NCBI RefSeq assembly: GCF_018127805.1
Contig: NZ_CP072334.1
Span: 1,838,001 to 1,902,000 of the forward strand
Direction of reading: 5' to 3'
DNA: 64,000 nt
Origin: Prevotella sp. oral taxon 475
GTDB taxonomy: Bacteria; Bacteroidota; Bacteroidia; Bacteroidales; Bacteroidaceae
Positions 53,485-62,310 of the stretch are shown piece by piece (the stretch's first letter is position 1; every line of letters starts with the position of its first letter). The notes under the pieces were generated by a model. That model did no database searches. It worked only from the letters and a program-made list of their open reading frames with translations, and had not been told where the DNA came from. Position numbers and translations under genes: made by a program.

Positions 53485-55077
53485 ATGAAAAGGTATATCA
53501 AAAACATACTTCCTGCGGCCGCTTTGCTGCTATCGGCAGGCTTGACATCATGCGTCGGCGACTTAGACGTTACGCCTATTGACCCCACTAAGAACACAAC
53601 GCTGGATCCCATAGCACTTTTCAACATGTGTTATGCCAACTTCGCTGTCGAGGGAGTTGACGGACCAGGTAGCACAAACGTAGCAGCCAAGGATCCAGGA
53701 ACCACTGGACTCGTGCGAGAATACTTCAATATCAACGAGCTTACTACCGATGAAGCCATCTGTTCCTGGGCGGATGATGGCGTTGCAACGATGAATACGA
53801 ACGAATATGATGCCGGTAACACTTTCATCGCCATCTATTACAATCGTCTTTACTCGGGAATCTCGGTTTGTAATCAGTATCTCAGTGCCGCATCTGATAT
53901 AGATGCCACCCGGACGGCTGAGGTTCGGTTCATCCGAGCCTTAGAGTTCTACCTGGCAATGGATGCTTTTGGCAACATTCCTCTGCCTACAACCATCACC
54001 ACCGACAAGCCGATGCAGAAGAAAAGAGCAGAGGTTTACGCCTGGTTGGAGAGCGAACTCTTAGAGATTGAACCGCTTCTGTCTGCTCCCGCGCCCAAGA
54101 CAGCCGCCGATACAGGCTACGGACGCGTAGACAAAGCTGCTGCCTGGATGTTGCTTTCGCGTCTTTACCTCAACGCAGAGGTATATACCGGAACGCCACA
54201 ATGGGCAAAGGCGGCCCTGTATGCCAAGAAAGTGATCGACTCTTCCTACCAACTCTACACCACATCTTCTGCCGGTTACAGTGCTTATCGTAAGCTCTTT
54301 ATGGGCGACAACGGACAGAACGGTGCAGCAGTAGAAGCTATTTTCCCCATCTTACAGCAGGGAAACCGGACGGCAGCTTACGGTTGCACCACCTTTCTCA
54401 CAGCTTCCACCCACTCTTCGGACATGAATTCCAACGGAACCAACGGCACTTGGGGCGGCAACAGAGCCAGAAAAGATCTGGTTCAGAAGTTTTTCCCCAA
54501 CAACGATGCTCCCTCCGGCGAGACATCGGCTGTGTTGACGGCGGCCGGAGACGACCGAGCTCTCTTCTGGAGCAAAGGGCGCACGTTGGAAATCGGTTCT
54601 GTTGACGATGTGAAGACTTTCAAAAAAGGATTCTCCGTGACCAAGTTCACGAACATAAAGAGTGATGGTTCTGATGCAACGGATACCGGATTCTCCGATG
54701 CCGACTTCTTTTTCTTCCGCAAAGCAGAAGCTTATCTCACCTATGCTGAGGCCACTGCAAGGCAGAACGGCGGCAACGCTACCACCGAAGGCATTGCTTA
54801 CATCAACTTGTTGAGAAGTCGTGCTCATGCAACAACCAAAACCAGCTATACGCTTAGAGACATCTTGGACGAGCGGAGCCGAGAGTTCTACTTCGAAGGA
54901 CTGCGTCGAACCGACCTGATTCGTTACGGATACTTCGGCGGAGACAACACTTATCTTTGGTCTTGGAAAGGAGGCGTAGTGGCAGGCCGCAGCTTCAAAG
55001 CCACACGAAACATCTTCCCGCTGCCTGAAAGCGATCTTTCCGTAAACGGAAACCTGAGTCAAAACCCGGGATATTAA
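53485..55077 (+). CDS. SusD/RagB-type glycan-binding lipoprotein
   Basis: A 530-residue surface lipoprotein (lipobox LTSC, Cys22) forming the lid of the SusC transporter. TPR-type helices and the family motifs AEVRFIRALEFYLAMDAFGNIPL, AWMLLSRLYLNAEVYTGTPQW, FRKAEAYLTYAEATAR, IAYINLLRSRA and LDERSREFYFEGLRRTDLIRYG are all present, with the usual end NPGY. The gene is sandwiched between susC and a SusE-like gene with 22-nt gaps. Confidence 0.95.
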   Translation: MKRYIKNILPAAALLLSAGLTSCVGDLDVTPIDPTKNTTLDPIALFNMCYANFAVEGVDGPGSTNVAAKDPGTTGLVREYFNINELTTDEAICSWADDGVATMNTNEYDAGNTFIAIYYNRLYSGISVCNQYLSAASDIDATRTAEVRFIRALEFYLAMDAFGNIPLPTTITTDKPMQKKRAEVYAWLESELLEIEPLLSAPAPKTAADTGYGRVDKAAAWMLLSRLYLNAEVYTGTPQWAKAALYAKKVIDSSYQLYTTSSAGYSAYRKLFMGDNGQNGAAVEAIFPILQQGNRTAAYGCTTFLTASTHSSDMNSNGTNGTWGGNRARKDLVQKFFPNNDAPSGETSAVLTAAGDDRALFWSKGRTLEIGSVDDVKTFKKGFSVTKFTNIKSDGSDATDTGFSDADFFFFRKAEAYLTYAEATARQNGGNATTEGIAYINLLRSRAHATTKTSYTLRDILDERSREFYFEGLRRTDLIRYGYFGGDNTYLWSWKGGVVAGRSFKATRNIFPLPESDLSVNGNLSQNPGY

Positions 55078-55099
55078 CCCTTAACACTCCACAAAAGTT

Positions 55100-56230
55100 A
55101 TGAAAACGACAATAAAAACAGCCTGGCTGCTGCTGAGCAGCATCTTTTTGCTGGCAGCCTGTTCGGACGATAGAGACGGAAACCCCGTCATCCAGCACCC
55201 CAGCACCTTCGTTTTAGACACGCCCGCCTACGCATCGTCTACCGTGACACTGGCTTCGACCGACTCATTGGCCTTTAGCTGGGTACAACCGGCCTTCGGC
55301 TATCAAGCCAAAGTAGACTATCAGTTGCAGATTTCTTTCACCGGCAATTTCACCGTCTCGACAGACGAAGCCAAAGCTGATGCCAGTGGCACCACCGTAG
55401 CCAACTATACCGAGTTGCCCACCGTCTATTCTGTCACCCAGGCAAAGCTCTCTGCCAAAGCATTTGCCCAGACTTTGCAGACATTCGGCAACTGGACCAA
55501 CGTCACCATCCCCGCCAATCAGACGGTATATGTGCGCATCAAGGCAGCCTATGCCAATGTCGACACACTGTTCTCCAACACCATCAAACTGGAAGTGGTG
55601 CCTTATTACGTGGCAGAGGCCTCTACTCTCTTCCTCACAGGCAGTGCTTACGGTTGGGGCGGCACCTGGAAAGAACTCATTCCCGTCAATGGCACCGCCA
55701 AAACGAACAATCCCACCTTCTGGACGCTTCTCTATCTAAGTGCAGGCGAGGAGTTCAAACTGGCTCCCACCAAAGCTTGGGTCAACGATTTCGGTTACAC
55801 CGGTACTACCATCAACGACCTTGCCGGGGCCGGAGTGAGCGATAATGGCGGCAACATCAAAGTGTCCACCGCCGGATGGTATCTTTTAAAAGTGGTGAAC
55901 GGAGCCACTCGGAGCGTCGATTTCCTGGCTCCCAAGGTATATCTCTTCGGAGCTACAGCCAATGACACCTGGTCTGCCGGCACGGCCAACCTCTTCACAA
56001 CACCCACAACACCCAATGGCGAGTTTGTATCGCCGGCCTTCAGTACCTCGGGTGCCGTGCGTATGTGTGTGGTTCTCGATGGATTCGACTGGTGGAAGAG
56101 CGAGTTTGTGCTCTCCAAAGAGGGCAAAATCGTCTATCGGGGCGATGGCGGCGACATGGCAGCCGTCAATGTTACGGCCGGCGAGAAGGCTTATCTGAAA
56201 TTCGCCGACAGCACGGGCGAGTATAAATAA
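55100..56230 (+). CDS. SusE-like outer-membrane glycan-binding lipoprotein
   Basis: A 376-residue lipoprotein (lipobox LAAC, Cys21). The N-terminal part has the SusE pattern (FVLDTPAYASSTVTLASTDSLAFSWVQPAFGY...YQLQIS, an Ig-like domain), followed by two carbohydrate-binding-type domains starting near LFLTGSAYGWGGTWKEL and VYLFGATANDTW, rich in Trp. This resembles SusE/SusF starch-binding proteins, so alpha-glucans are a fair guess for the locus. It is the last gene before a strong terminator. Confidence 0.87.
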   Translation: MKTTIKTAWLLLSSIFLLAACSDDRDGNPVIQHPSTFVLDTPAYASSTVTLASTDSLAFSWVQPAFGYQAKVDYQLQISFTGNFTVSTDEAKADASGTTVANYTELPTVYSVTQAKLSAKAFAQTLQTFGNWTNVTIPANQTVYVRIKAAYANVDTLFSNTIKLEVVPYYVAEASTLFLTGSAYGWGGTWKELIPVNGTAKTNNPTFWTLLYLSAGEEFKLAPTKAWVNDFGYTGTTINDLAGAGVSDNGGNIKVSTAGWYLLKVVNGATRSVDFLAPKVYLFGATANDTWSAGTANLFTTPTTPNGEFVSPAFSTSGAVRMCVVLDGFDWWKSEFVLSKEGKIVYRGDGGDMAAVNVTAGEKAYLKFADSTGEYK

Positions 56231-56358
56231 CGCCCTTTCGACTGCCGAACCTCAGACGGTTTACCCGATCAAAGAACAAGCCGTCCACCCGACAGACTAA
56301 GAAAAGCCTTTGGCAACCCTCCGCCACAGGCATGTCTACTCGTGGCAGAGGCACTTTC

Positions 56359-56406
56359 ATTCCCGGCCTCTCTTCACCCCAAAGAAGAGGGGCCGGGATG
56401 TTTTTT
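56359..56406 (+). terminator. Terminator of the susCDE operon
   Basis: CATTCCCGGCCTCTCTTC pairs with GAAGAGGGGCCGGGATG (17-bp stem with one bulge/G-T), followed by TTTTTT. Confidence 0.88.
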
Positions 56407-56490
56407 GCGATCATCGACAGAGTTGCAGACATCTTTTCGGATGGGCTTTTTATTCTTTCCATCTTTGATGCGTTCTTTTATTTTTTTCGC

Positions 56491-56498
56491 TATCTTTG
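56491..56498 (+). promoter_or_regulatory. Candidate -7 box of the lacI-MFS unit
   Basis: TATCTTTG fits TAnnTTTG. The leader to the lacI ATG would be about 310 nt and contains the 22-bp repeat array. A 42-codon frame from ATG 56503 (MRRNEHASVPNHLPF...) runs into the repeat and is not supported as a gene. Confidence 0.4.
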
Positions 56499-56599
56499 CA
56501 AAATGAGAAGGAACGAACACGCTTCCGTCCCAAACCATCTACCTTTTCTGAATCGCATCTACAAACAATTGAGAATCAAAGTCTTACAAAACGCTTTGC

Positions 56600-56687
56600 A
56601 AAAGCTAAGAAAACGCATCGCAAAAGCTTAGCTTTTACACCTCAAAAGCTAAGAGATGGAGAGGCAAAAGCTAAGCGATGGAAACTC
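56600..56687. repeat. 22-bp A-tract repeat, locus 5
   Basis: Four units start at 56600, 56622, 56644 and 56666, all with AAAAGCTAAG or AAAAGCTTAG. The second unit contains the palindrome AAAAGCTTAGCTTTT. Confidence 0.85.
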
Positions 56688-56811
56688 GGAGGCTGAAAGA
56701 GGAGAAGGTAACGGGGCGAAATGCGAGACACGCGCTCGGTAAGAACGAGAAACCTAAAACCGCCCTACCCCGCCCGGCATCCGCCTTTGGAGAATAGAGA
56801 AATTGATCATT

Positions 56812-57885
56812 ATGGAAGAATTTGCGCCCATCACGATGAAGGATATTGCGAGAGAGCTGAACGTCTCTGTGGCAACCGTATCGCGCGCGCTGAAAGGTAG
56901 CACTCGCATCAGTCAGCAACAGCGAGAGCGGATTCAGGCTTACGCCCGCGAACACAACTTCTACCCCAACCTCATTGCCGAGAGTCTACGCAACAGCAGG
57001 CTCCGTCCGTTGAAGATTATCGGTGTGATTGTGCCCGAACTCACGCACTTTTACTTCTCGTCGGTGCTGGCCGGCATCGAAGAAGCAGCCGATACGCGCG
57101 GCTATCACATCATGGTGGCACACAGCAACGAGCAATATGAGCGCGAGGTGCATATCTGCCAGTCGTTTTTCGAGAACAAAGTGTGCGGCATCATCGTTTC
57201 GCAGGCTAAGGATACGATCACTTACGACCACTTTCAACGGCTGATCGAGCGCGGCGTACCCCTGGTTTTCTATGACAGAGTGTGCACAGGTGTCAACGCA
57301 AGCAGGGTGGTGGTGGACGATTACATGGGGGCCTACACGGCCGTGAGCCATCTCGTGGAGACGGGATGCAGGCGGGTGGCGTTCTATAGTTCGCCCATGA
57401 AAATGGAAATATCCAAGAATCGGTATAACGGTTACTGCGATGCACTGTTGAAACACGGTCTGAAGGTAGACCCTTCGTTGGTGTTCCAGTGTGACAATCG
57501 GGAGGAGGCCGAACGCATCACCCCCGACATCCTGCGCCGCGACGACCGTCCCGATGCTTTTTTTGCCGTGAACGACGATACGGCCATCGGCATTCTCTAC
57601 ACAGCTAAGCATGGCGGACTGCGCATTCCCGAAGAGGTGAGCGTGTGCGGATTTACCAACGGACAGCGCGCCATTGCCTGCGACCCGGCCCTTACCACGG
57701 TAGAACAGCGAGGATATAAGGTGGGCGAGGAGGCAGCCGACATCCTGATTCGCCATGTCGAGGGACAGATTGAACGGGGAAAGGTGGAACGACGGGTGGT
57801 GAGAACCCGACTCGTGGTGCGGCAAACCACTCGAGAGACATGCCCTTCAGCCGAAGAAGAAAAGAAAAAGGAAGAACGAAAATAG
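56812..57885 (+). CDS. LacI family transcriptional regulator
   Basis: A 357-residue DNA-binding regulator. The N-terminal helix-turn-helix (ITMKDIARELNVSVATVSRALKGSTRIS) and hinge (RIQAYAREHNFYPN) are canonical, followed by the periplasmic-binding-like sensor domain (IGVIVPELTHFYFSSVLAGIEEAA, FYDRVCTGVNASRVVVDDYMGAY, AFFAVNDDTAIGI, CGFTNGQRAIACDPALTTVEQ). It probably binds a sugar from the imported glycan and controls susC through the operator at 50146-50161. The start is ATG 56812; an in-frame TTG three codons earlier is less likely. The MFS gene follows 11 nt downstream. Confidence 0.93.
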   Translation: MEEFAPITMKDIARELNVSVATVSRALKGSTRISQQQRERIQAYAREHNFYPNLIAESLRNSRLRPLKIIGVIVPELTHFYFSSVLAGIEEAADTRGYHIMVAHSNEQYEREVHICQSFFENKVCGIIVSQAKDTITYDHFQRLIERGVPLVFYDRVCTGVNASRVVVDDYMGAYTAVSHLVETGCRRVAFYSSPMKMEISKNRYNGYCDALLKHGLKVDPSLVFQCDNREEAERITPDILRRDDRPDAFFAVNDDTAIGILYTAKHGGLRIPEEVSVCGFTNGQRAIACDPALTTVEQRGYKVGEEAADILIRHVEGQIERGKVERRVVRTRLVVRQTTRETCPSAEEEKKKEERK

Positions 57886-57896
57886 AATCGTAATGT

Positions 57897-59231
57897 ATGA
57901 ATAAAGAATTGAAAAAGAAACCCGACTTAAGTTTTTGGAAACTGTGGAACCTGAGCTTCGGCTTTTTCGGGGTGCAGATTGCTTACGCGCTGCAAAGTGC
58001 AAACATATCGCGCATCTTCGCAACACTGGGTGCCGACCCGCACAGTCTGAGCTATTTCTGGATACTCCCTCCGTTGATGGGCATCTTAGTGCAGCCTATC
58101 GTGGGCACATTGAGCGACAAGACGTGGACCAGATTCGGCCGGCGCATCCCCTATCTCTTCGTGGGGGCCAGCATGGCCGTGCTGGTGATGTGCCTTTTGC
58201 CTAACGCCGGGTCGCTGGGAATGGCCGTCAGCACGGCCATGATCTTCGGTTTGACGGCCTTGATGTTCCTCGACACAAGCATCAACATGGCCATGCAACC
58301 CTTCAAAATGCTGGTGGGCGACATGGTGAACGAGAAACAAAAGGCACTGGCCTACTCTATTCAGAGTTTTCTTTGCAATGCCGGTTCGGTGGTAGGGTTC
58401 GTCTTCCCGTTCTTCTTCACCTATATCGGCATCAGCAATATCGCCGCGGCCGGCATCGTTCCAGACTCTGTCATCTGGTCGTTTTACGTGGGGGCAGCCA
58501 TCCTTATCCTATGCGTAGTCTATACTTCGCTGAAAGTGAAGGAGTGGAACCCTGCCGAATATGCTCGATATAACAGTTTGGAGAAACCGCTCGACGAGGA
58601 AAAGACCAGCGTGTTGCAGCTACTGAAGAAGGCTCCGCGCACGTTTTGGACGGTGGGATTAGTGCAATTCTTCTGCTGGGCGGCCTTTATGTATATGTGG
58701 ACTTACACCACAGGGTCGGTGGCCGACACCTGTTGGGGCGTGAATATGCAACTGACAACAGCCACCTCCACCCCCGAATACCAGGAAGCGGGCAACTGGG
58801 TGGGCATCCTTTTCGCTGTTCAGGCCATCGGAAGTGTGGTGTGGGCGGTGGTGCTTCCACAGATACGAAGCCGAAAGATGGCCTATTCGCTCAGTCTGTT
58901 ACTCGGCGCAGTGGGGTTTGCTTGGGTGCCTTTCGTACACGACCCGTATGTGATGTTCCTGCCTTTCATCCTTATCGGTTGCGCTTGGGCTGCGATGTTG
59001 GCCATGCCTTTCACCTTTGTCACCAACGCTTTGGAAGGGAAAGGCCACATGGGGGCTTACCTCGGACTGTTCAACGGGACGATCTGCGTGCCTCAAATTA
59101 TTGCTGCAGCCGGCGGAGGCGTGGTTCTCCAACTGCTGGGAAGCGTGCAAAGCCATATGATGATGGCAGCCGGCGTGCTGCTTCTCGTGGGTGCCGTGTG
59201 CGTGTTGATCATCAACGAGCAGGAAAAATAG
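57897..59231 (+). CDS. MFS sugar transporter (SUC/maltose-proton symporter type)
   Basis: A 444-residue inner-membrane protein with about 12 hydrophobic segments. The motif GTLSDKTWTRFGRRIPYLFVG between segments 2 and 3, and SFWKLWNLSFGFFGVQIAYALQSANISRIF at the start, fit the GPH/SLC45-like sugar-proton symporters that take up maltose or sucrose in Bacteroidota. It would import the oligosaccharide delivered by SusCD. It is co-transcribed with the LacI regulator. No glycoside hydrolase is adjacent. Confidence 0.88.
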   Translation: MNKELKKKPDLSFWKLWNLSFGFFGVQIAYALQSANISRIFATLGADPHSLSYFWILPPLMGILVQPIVGTLSDKTWTRFGRRIPYLFVGASMAVLVMCLLPNAGSLGMAVSTAMIFGLTALMFLDTSINMAMQPFKMLVGDMVNEKQKALAYSIQSFLCNAGSVVGFVFPFFFTYIGISNIAAAGIVPDSVIWSFYVGAAILILCVVYTSLKVKEWNPAEYARYNSLEKPLDEEKTSVLQLLKKAPRTFWTVGLVQFFCWAAFMYMWTYTTGSVADTCWGVNMQLTTATSTPEYQEAGNWVGILFAVQAIGSVVWAVVLPQIRSRKMAYSLSLLLGAVGFAWVPFVHDPYVMFLPFILIGCAWAAMLAMPFTFVTNALEGKGHMGAYLGLFNGTICVPQIIAAAGGGVVLQLLGSVQSHMMMAAGVLLLVGAVCVLIINEQEK

Positions 59232-59302
59232 GAAGCGTTTCGTCTGCTATGCTTCAATAGGACTGATGTCATCGGTGCGGCAACAAAATACCGGACAATA
59301 AT

Positions 59303-59333
59303 TTTGCCCGGCCCAAAAAACTTGTTACCTTTG
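59303..59333 (+). promoter_or_regulatory. Promoter of tRNA-Leu
   Basis: TTTG (59303-59306), 19 nt, TACCTTTG (59326-59333): a consensus match 11 nt before the tRNA. Confidence 0.8.
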
Positions 59334-59344
59334 CAAAGCAAACC

Positions 59345-59426
59345 GCGCCTGTGGCGAAATTGGTAGACGCGCCAGACTTAGGATCTGGTGTTTCGCGACG
59401 TGTAGGTTCGAGTCCTATCAGGCGCA
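59345..59426 (+). tRNA. tRNA-Leu (anticodon UAG)
   Basis: Acceptor arms GCGCCTG (59345-59351) and CAGGCGC (59419-59425), then discriminator A. The anticodon stem CCAGA/TCTGG encloses the loop CTTAGGA, so the anticodon is UAG. A long variable arm, as expected for tRNA-Leu, and the T-loop GTTCGAGTCC are present. CCA is not encoded. It has its own promoter and terminator. Confidence 0.96.
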
Positions 59427-59433
59427 CAACAGC

Positions 59434-59472
59434 AAAATCGCAGATGTTCTGTAGAGGAACATCTGCGATTTT
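59434..59472 (+). terminator. Terminator of tRNA-Leu
   Basis: AAAATCGCAGATGTTC pairs with GAACATCTGCGATTTT (16 bp, loop TGTAGAG). The T-run is short and lies within the stem. Confidence 0.7.
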
Positions 59473-59593
59473 CAGTAGATCCATACCAGTTATTTCGTTT
59501 TTCTTTCACTCCATTCGTGTATTTTCAATGCAAGAGAAATAGCAGCAACTGCAGAAAAAGATACAGATACGGAATAGAAATCCACATTTTGGA

Positions 59594-59625
59594 TTTGTTC
59601 ACAACAGAAAAATGTGTTACTTTTG
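59594..59625 (+). promoter_or_regulatory. Promoter of the thiamine uptake operon
   Basis: TTTG (59594-59597), 20 nt, TACTTTTG (59618-59625), with the TPP riboswitch starting about 25 nt downstream. Confidence 0.75.
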
Positions 59626-59647
59626 CCGGCGATTTGCAAAATGCAAG

Positions 59648-59718
59648 TTAAGGGGTGCCCGAGGTTTCGGGCTGAGATGAGACCCTCTGACCTGATCCGG
59701 ATAATGCCGGCGTAGGAA
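59648..59718 (+). promoter_or_regulatory. TPP (THI-box) riboswitch
   Basis: Canonical conserved parts in order: AGGGGTGCCC, GGGCTGAGATGAGACCC, CTGACCTGATCCGG and ATAATGCCGGCGTAGGAA. It senses thiamine pyrophosphate. The 5' strand AAGGGGTG (59650-59657) can also pair with CGCCCCTT (59735-59742) downstream, a possible switch between the ligand-bound fold and an alternative fold near the start of the TonB receptor gene. Confidence 0.96.
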
Positions 59719-59769
59719 TAAAAAGAAGGAAAAACGCCCCTTTTGTATGTCTTTTCATTCAAAAGGAAA

Positions 59770-62052
59770 ATGAAAAAAACAATGATGTTAACTGTCCTGC
59801 TCTCTGGAGTGGCAGTGGTCTATGCAGCCCATCCGCAACAAGAAGGGATGGACACGCTGCGCAGTGTTCAATTGCAGACGGTGCAGGTGATCTCTACCCG
59901 CGCCACGAAAAAGATGCCAGTGGCTTTCACCAATCTAAGCGGAGAAGCTATTCGACAGGGAAACACCGGGCGAGACATTCCGTTTCTGCTCTCGCTCACT
60001 CCGTCGGTGGTGACGACAAGCGACGCCGGAAACGGTATCGGTTACACCTCGATGCGCGTAAGAGGAACAGACCCGATCCGAATCAATGTAACGGCCAACG
60101 GAATCCCGGTGAACGACGCCGAAAGTAGTCAGGTGTTTTGGGTGAATATGGGCGATTTTGCCTCGAGTGTGGGCAGTATTCAGATTCAACGCGGCGTGGG
60201 AACATCTACCAATGGATCGGGAGCGTTTGGTGCGACGGTGAATATGCAAACCCAAGACATCGGCAACCGACCTTATGCAGGGGTCGACTTCTCGGGCGGT
60301 TCTTACTATTCGCACAAAGAAACGGTGCGTTTCGGAACAGGTCTTTTGGGCGGACATTGGGGCATTCAAGGCCGACTGTCGAACATTGGCTCGAAAGGAT
60401 ACATCGATCGGGCCTCCACACGGCTCAATTCCTATTTCTTACAGGCGGGATACTTTGGAGAACGCACGGCCGTGAAGTTCATTACGTTCAACGGACAGGA
60501 ACGAACCTACCACGCTTGGGACTATGCCTCGAAGTATGATCAGGGCGTTTACGGTCGAACCTACAACCCCAGCGGACGAATGGAGAACGATGCCCTGGAT
60601 CAATTGCAGTTCTATCGCAACCAGACCGACAACTATCACCAGCAACACTACCAATTGTTGTGGAATCAATGGGTGTCGAACCGATGGAATTTCAACCTCG
60701 CACTACATTACACCAACGGGCAGGGATTTTACGAACAATATAAGAAAAAACGCAAGTTGGCCGAATACGGACTTGACCAGGGAGGCACAAAGGCGAAGAG
60801 TTCGTTGGTGCGGCAGAAGTGGTTGAAGAACGATTTCTACGGTTTTACTACTGCCCTGAACTACGATAACGCCCGGAATATCTCGGCTACACTCGGCGGC
60901 GGCTGGAACAAATACGACGGCGACCACATCGGTTACGTCACTTGGGTGAAGAAACCCGTAGACGACTTCATGCCCAATCACGTCTACTACGACAACAACA
61001 CTCAGAAGACCGACGCCAACCTCTACGCCAAGGCTACCTACGAGTTGACCAAAGGACTGAGTGCCTTTGCCGACCTGCAATACCGACACGTGGGATTGAG
61101 GATGCGCGGGCCGGCCGATGCTTCTTCGGCCAAGCGACGGTTCAGTTATGATGTCGACGAGAAGTTCAACTTCTTCAATCCTAAATTCGGGGTCAACGCC
61201 GAACTCTCGTCCGCTCATCGCCTTTATGCCAGCTACGCTATTGCCCATCGCGAACCTGTGCGAACCAACTTCGAGCATAACATCGACGCACAGATAGAGA
61301 TGCCTCGCGCCGAACGACTGGGCGATTTGGAAGCGGGCTACGAATATCGCAGCAAGAAATTCTCCGCCGGAGCAAACCTTTATTACATGAAATACAAAGA
61401 CCAGCTCGTGCCCACCGGCGAGATGAAGCTCGACAAGGCCGTCACACGCAACTTTGCTCGAAGCTATCGCATGGGTGTAGAGCTGTCGGCGACATGGAAA
61501 CCCGTAGATTGGCTCGACTGGGAGGCCAACGCCACGCTCTCGAGAAACCGCGTGAAGGATGTAACGGTGAACCTCACCGATGGCTCGGTCTACACCATTG
61601 CGGGCGAAAGTCAGTTGGCATTCTCGCCCAATGCCGTGTTCAACAACGTGCTCACTTTCTCGAAGGCAGGCTTCATCGGTAGGGTGATGACTCACTTCGT
61701 GGGCGAACAGAACCTCACCAACACCGGCTTCAAAACGATGCAGACCAAGGACGCGAACAGACAGGCGACGAGCGACGTCATTTCGCTCAAACAATACGCC
61801 ACCACCGACCTCGCTCTCTCTTACACCTTTGCACCTAAGACCCGGTCGATAGAGGGCGTTACCCTCGGATTGACGCTCTACAACCTCTTCTCCTCTCGAT
61901 ACGACAGCAACGGTTGGGCCACTCCGCAATATCGTTTAGACGGCACCACGCTCGTGGCCGAAAACACTTGGGGCCCGCGCGACAGCGATGCAGCCGGCTT
62001 CGCACCCTCGGCTCCCTTCCACATGATGGCGCATCTGAGAATTGAATTTTAA
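59770..62052 (+). CDS. TonB-dependent receptor, probable thiamine transporter
   Basis: A 760-residue outer-membrane receptor under a TPP riboswitch, so thiamine or a precursor is the likely cargo. Signal peptide ends near VVYAAHP. A TonB-box-like stretch (VQLQTVQVISTRAT) leads into the plug (RVRGTDPIRINVTANGIPVNDAESSQVFWVNMGDF, GAFGATVNMQTQDIGNRPYAGVDFSGG), and the barrel ends HMMAHLRIEF. The ATG at 59770 is preferred to a TTG nine codons upstream because AAAAGGAAA precedes it and it starts the signal peptide. pnuT follows after a 258-bp gap holding a long inverted repeat. Confidence 0.92.
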   Translation: MKKTMMLTVLLSGVAVVYAAHPQQEGMDTLRSVQLQTVQVISTRATKKMPVAFTNLSGEAIRQGNTGRDIPFLLSLTPSVVTTSDAGNGIGYTSMRVRGTDPIRINVTANGIPVNDAESSQVFWVNMGDFASSVGSIQIQRGVGTSTNGSGAFGATVNMQTQDIGNRPYAGVDFSGGSYYSHKETVRFGTGLLGGHWGIQGRLSNIGSKGYIDRASTRLNSYFLQAGYFGERTAVKFITFNGQERTYHAWDYASKYDQGVYGRTYNPSGRMENDALDQLQFYRNQTDNYHQQHYQLLWNQWVSNRWNFNLALHYTNGQGFYEQYKKKRKLAEYGLDQGGTKAKSSLVRQKWLKNDFYGFTTALNYDNARNISATLGGGWNKYDGDHIGYVTWVKKPVDDFMPNHVYYDNNTQKTDANLYAKATYELTKGLSAFADLQYRHVGLRMRGPADASSAKRRFSYDVDEKFNFFNPKFGVNAELSSAHRLYASYAIAHREPVRTNFEHNIDAQIEMPRAERLGDLEAGYEYRSKKFSAGANLYYMKYKDQLVPTGEMKLDKAVTRNFARSYRMGVELSATWKPVDWLDWEANATLSRNRVKDVTVNLTDGSVYTIAGESQLAFSPNAVFNNVLTFSKAGFIGRVMTHFVGEQNLTNTGFKTMQTKDANRQATSDVISLKQYATTDLALSYTFAPKTRSIEGVTLGLTLYNLFSSRYDSNGWATPQYRLDGTTLVAENTWGPRDSDAAGFAPSAPFHMMAHLRIEF

Positions 62053-62065
62053 TGTTTAGTTGACA

Positions 62066-62251
62066 AGTTGACAAGTTAACAAGTTGACAAGGGGACGAGT
62101 TGACAAGTTAATGAGTTGATGAGTTAACAAGGAAATTAGCTCATCTATCAACTCATCCACTCGTCCACTAAAAAAGGCAAACTTCCTCGTCAACTCATCA
62201 ACTCATTAACTTGTCAACTCGTCCCCTTGTCAACTTGTTAACTTGTCAACT
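62066..62251. repeat. 60-bp perfect inverted repeat built from 8-bp units
   Basis: The left arm 62066-62125 and right arm 62192-62251 are exact reverse complements over 60 bp. About 10 more pairs with two mismatches extend inwards, leaving a loop of about 45 nt. Each arm is itself a tandem array of octamers of the type AAGTTGAC (also AAGTTAAC, AAGGGGAC, GAGTTGAT). Further octamers continue to about 62300. It separates the TonB receptor gene from pnuT. Confidence 0.92.
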
Positions 62252-62310
62252 CATCCCCTCGTCAACTCGTCCCCTTGTCAACTCGTCAACTTATTAACTA
62301 AAACATCCCC

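Noticed and set aside
56496..56696. 66-residue Lys-rich protein upstream of the LacI gene
   Set aside because: Much of it is the 22-bp non-coding repeat read in one frame, and the period is not a multiple of three.
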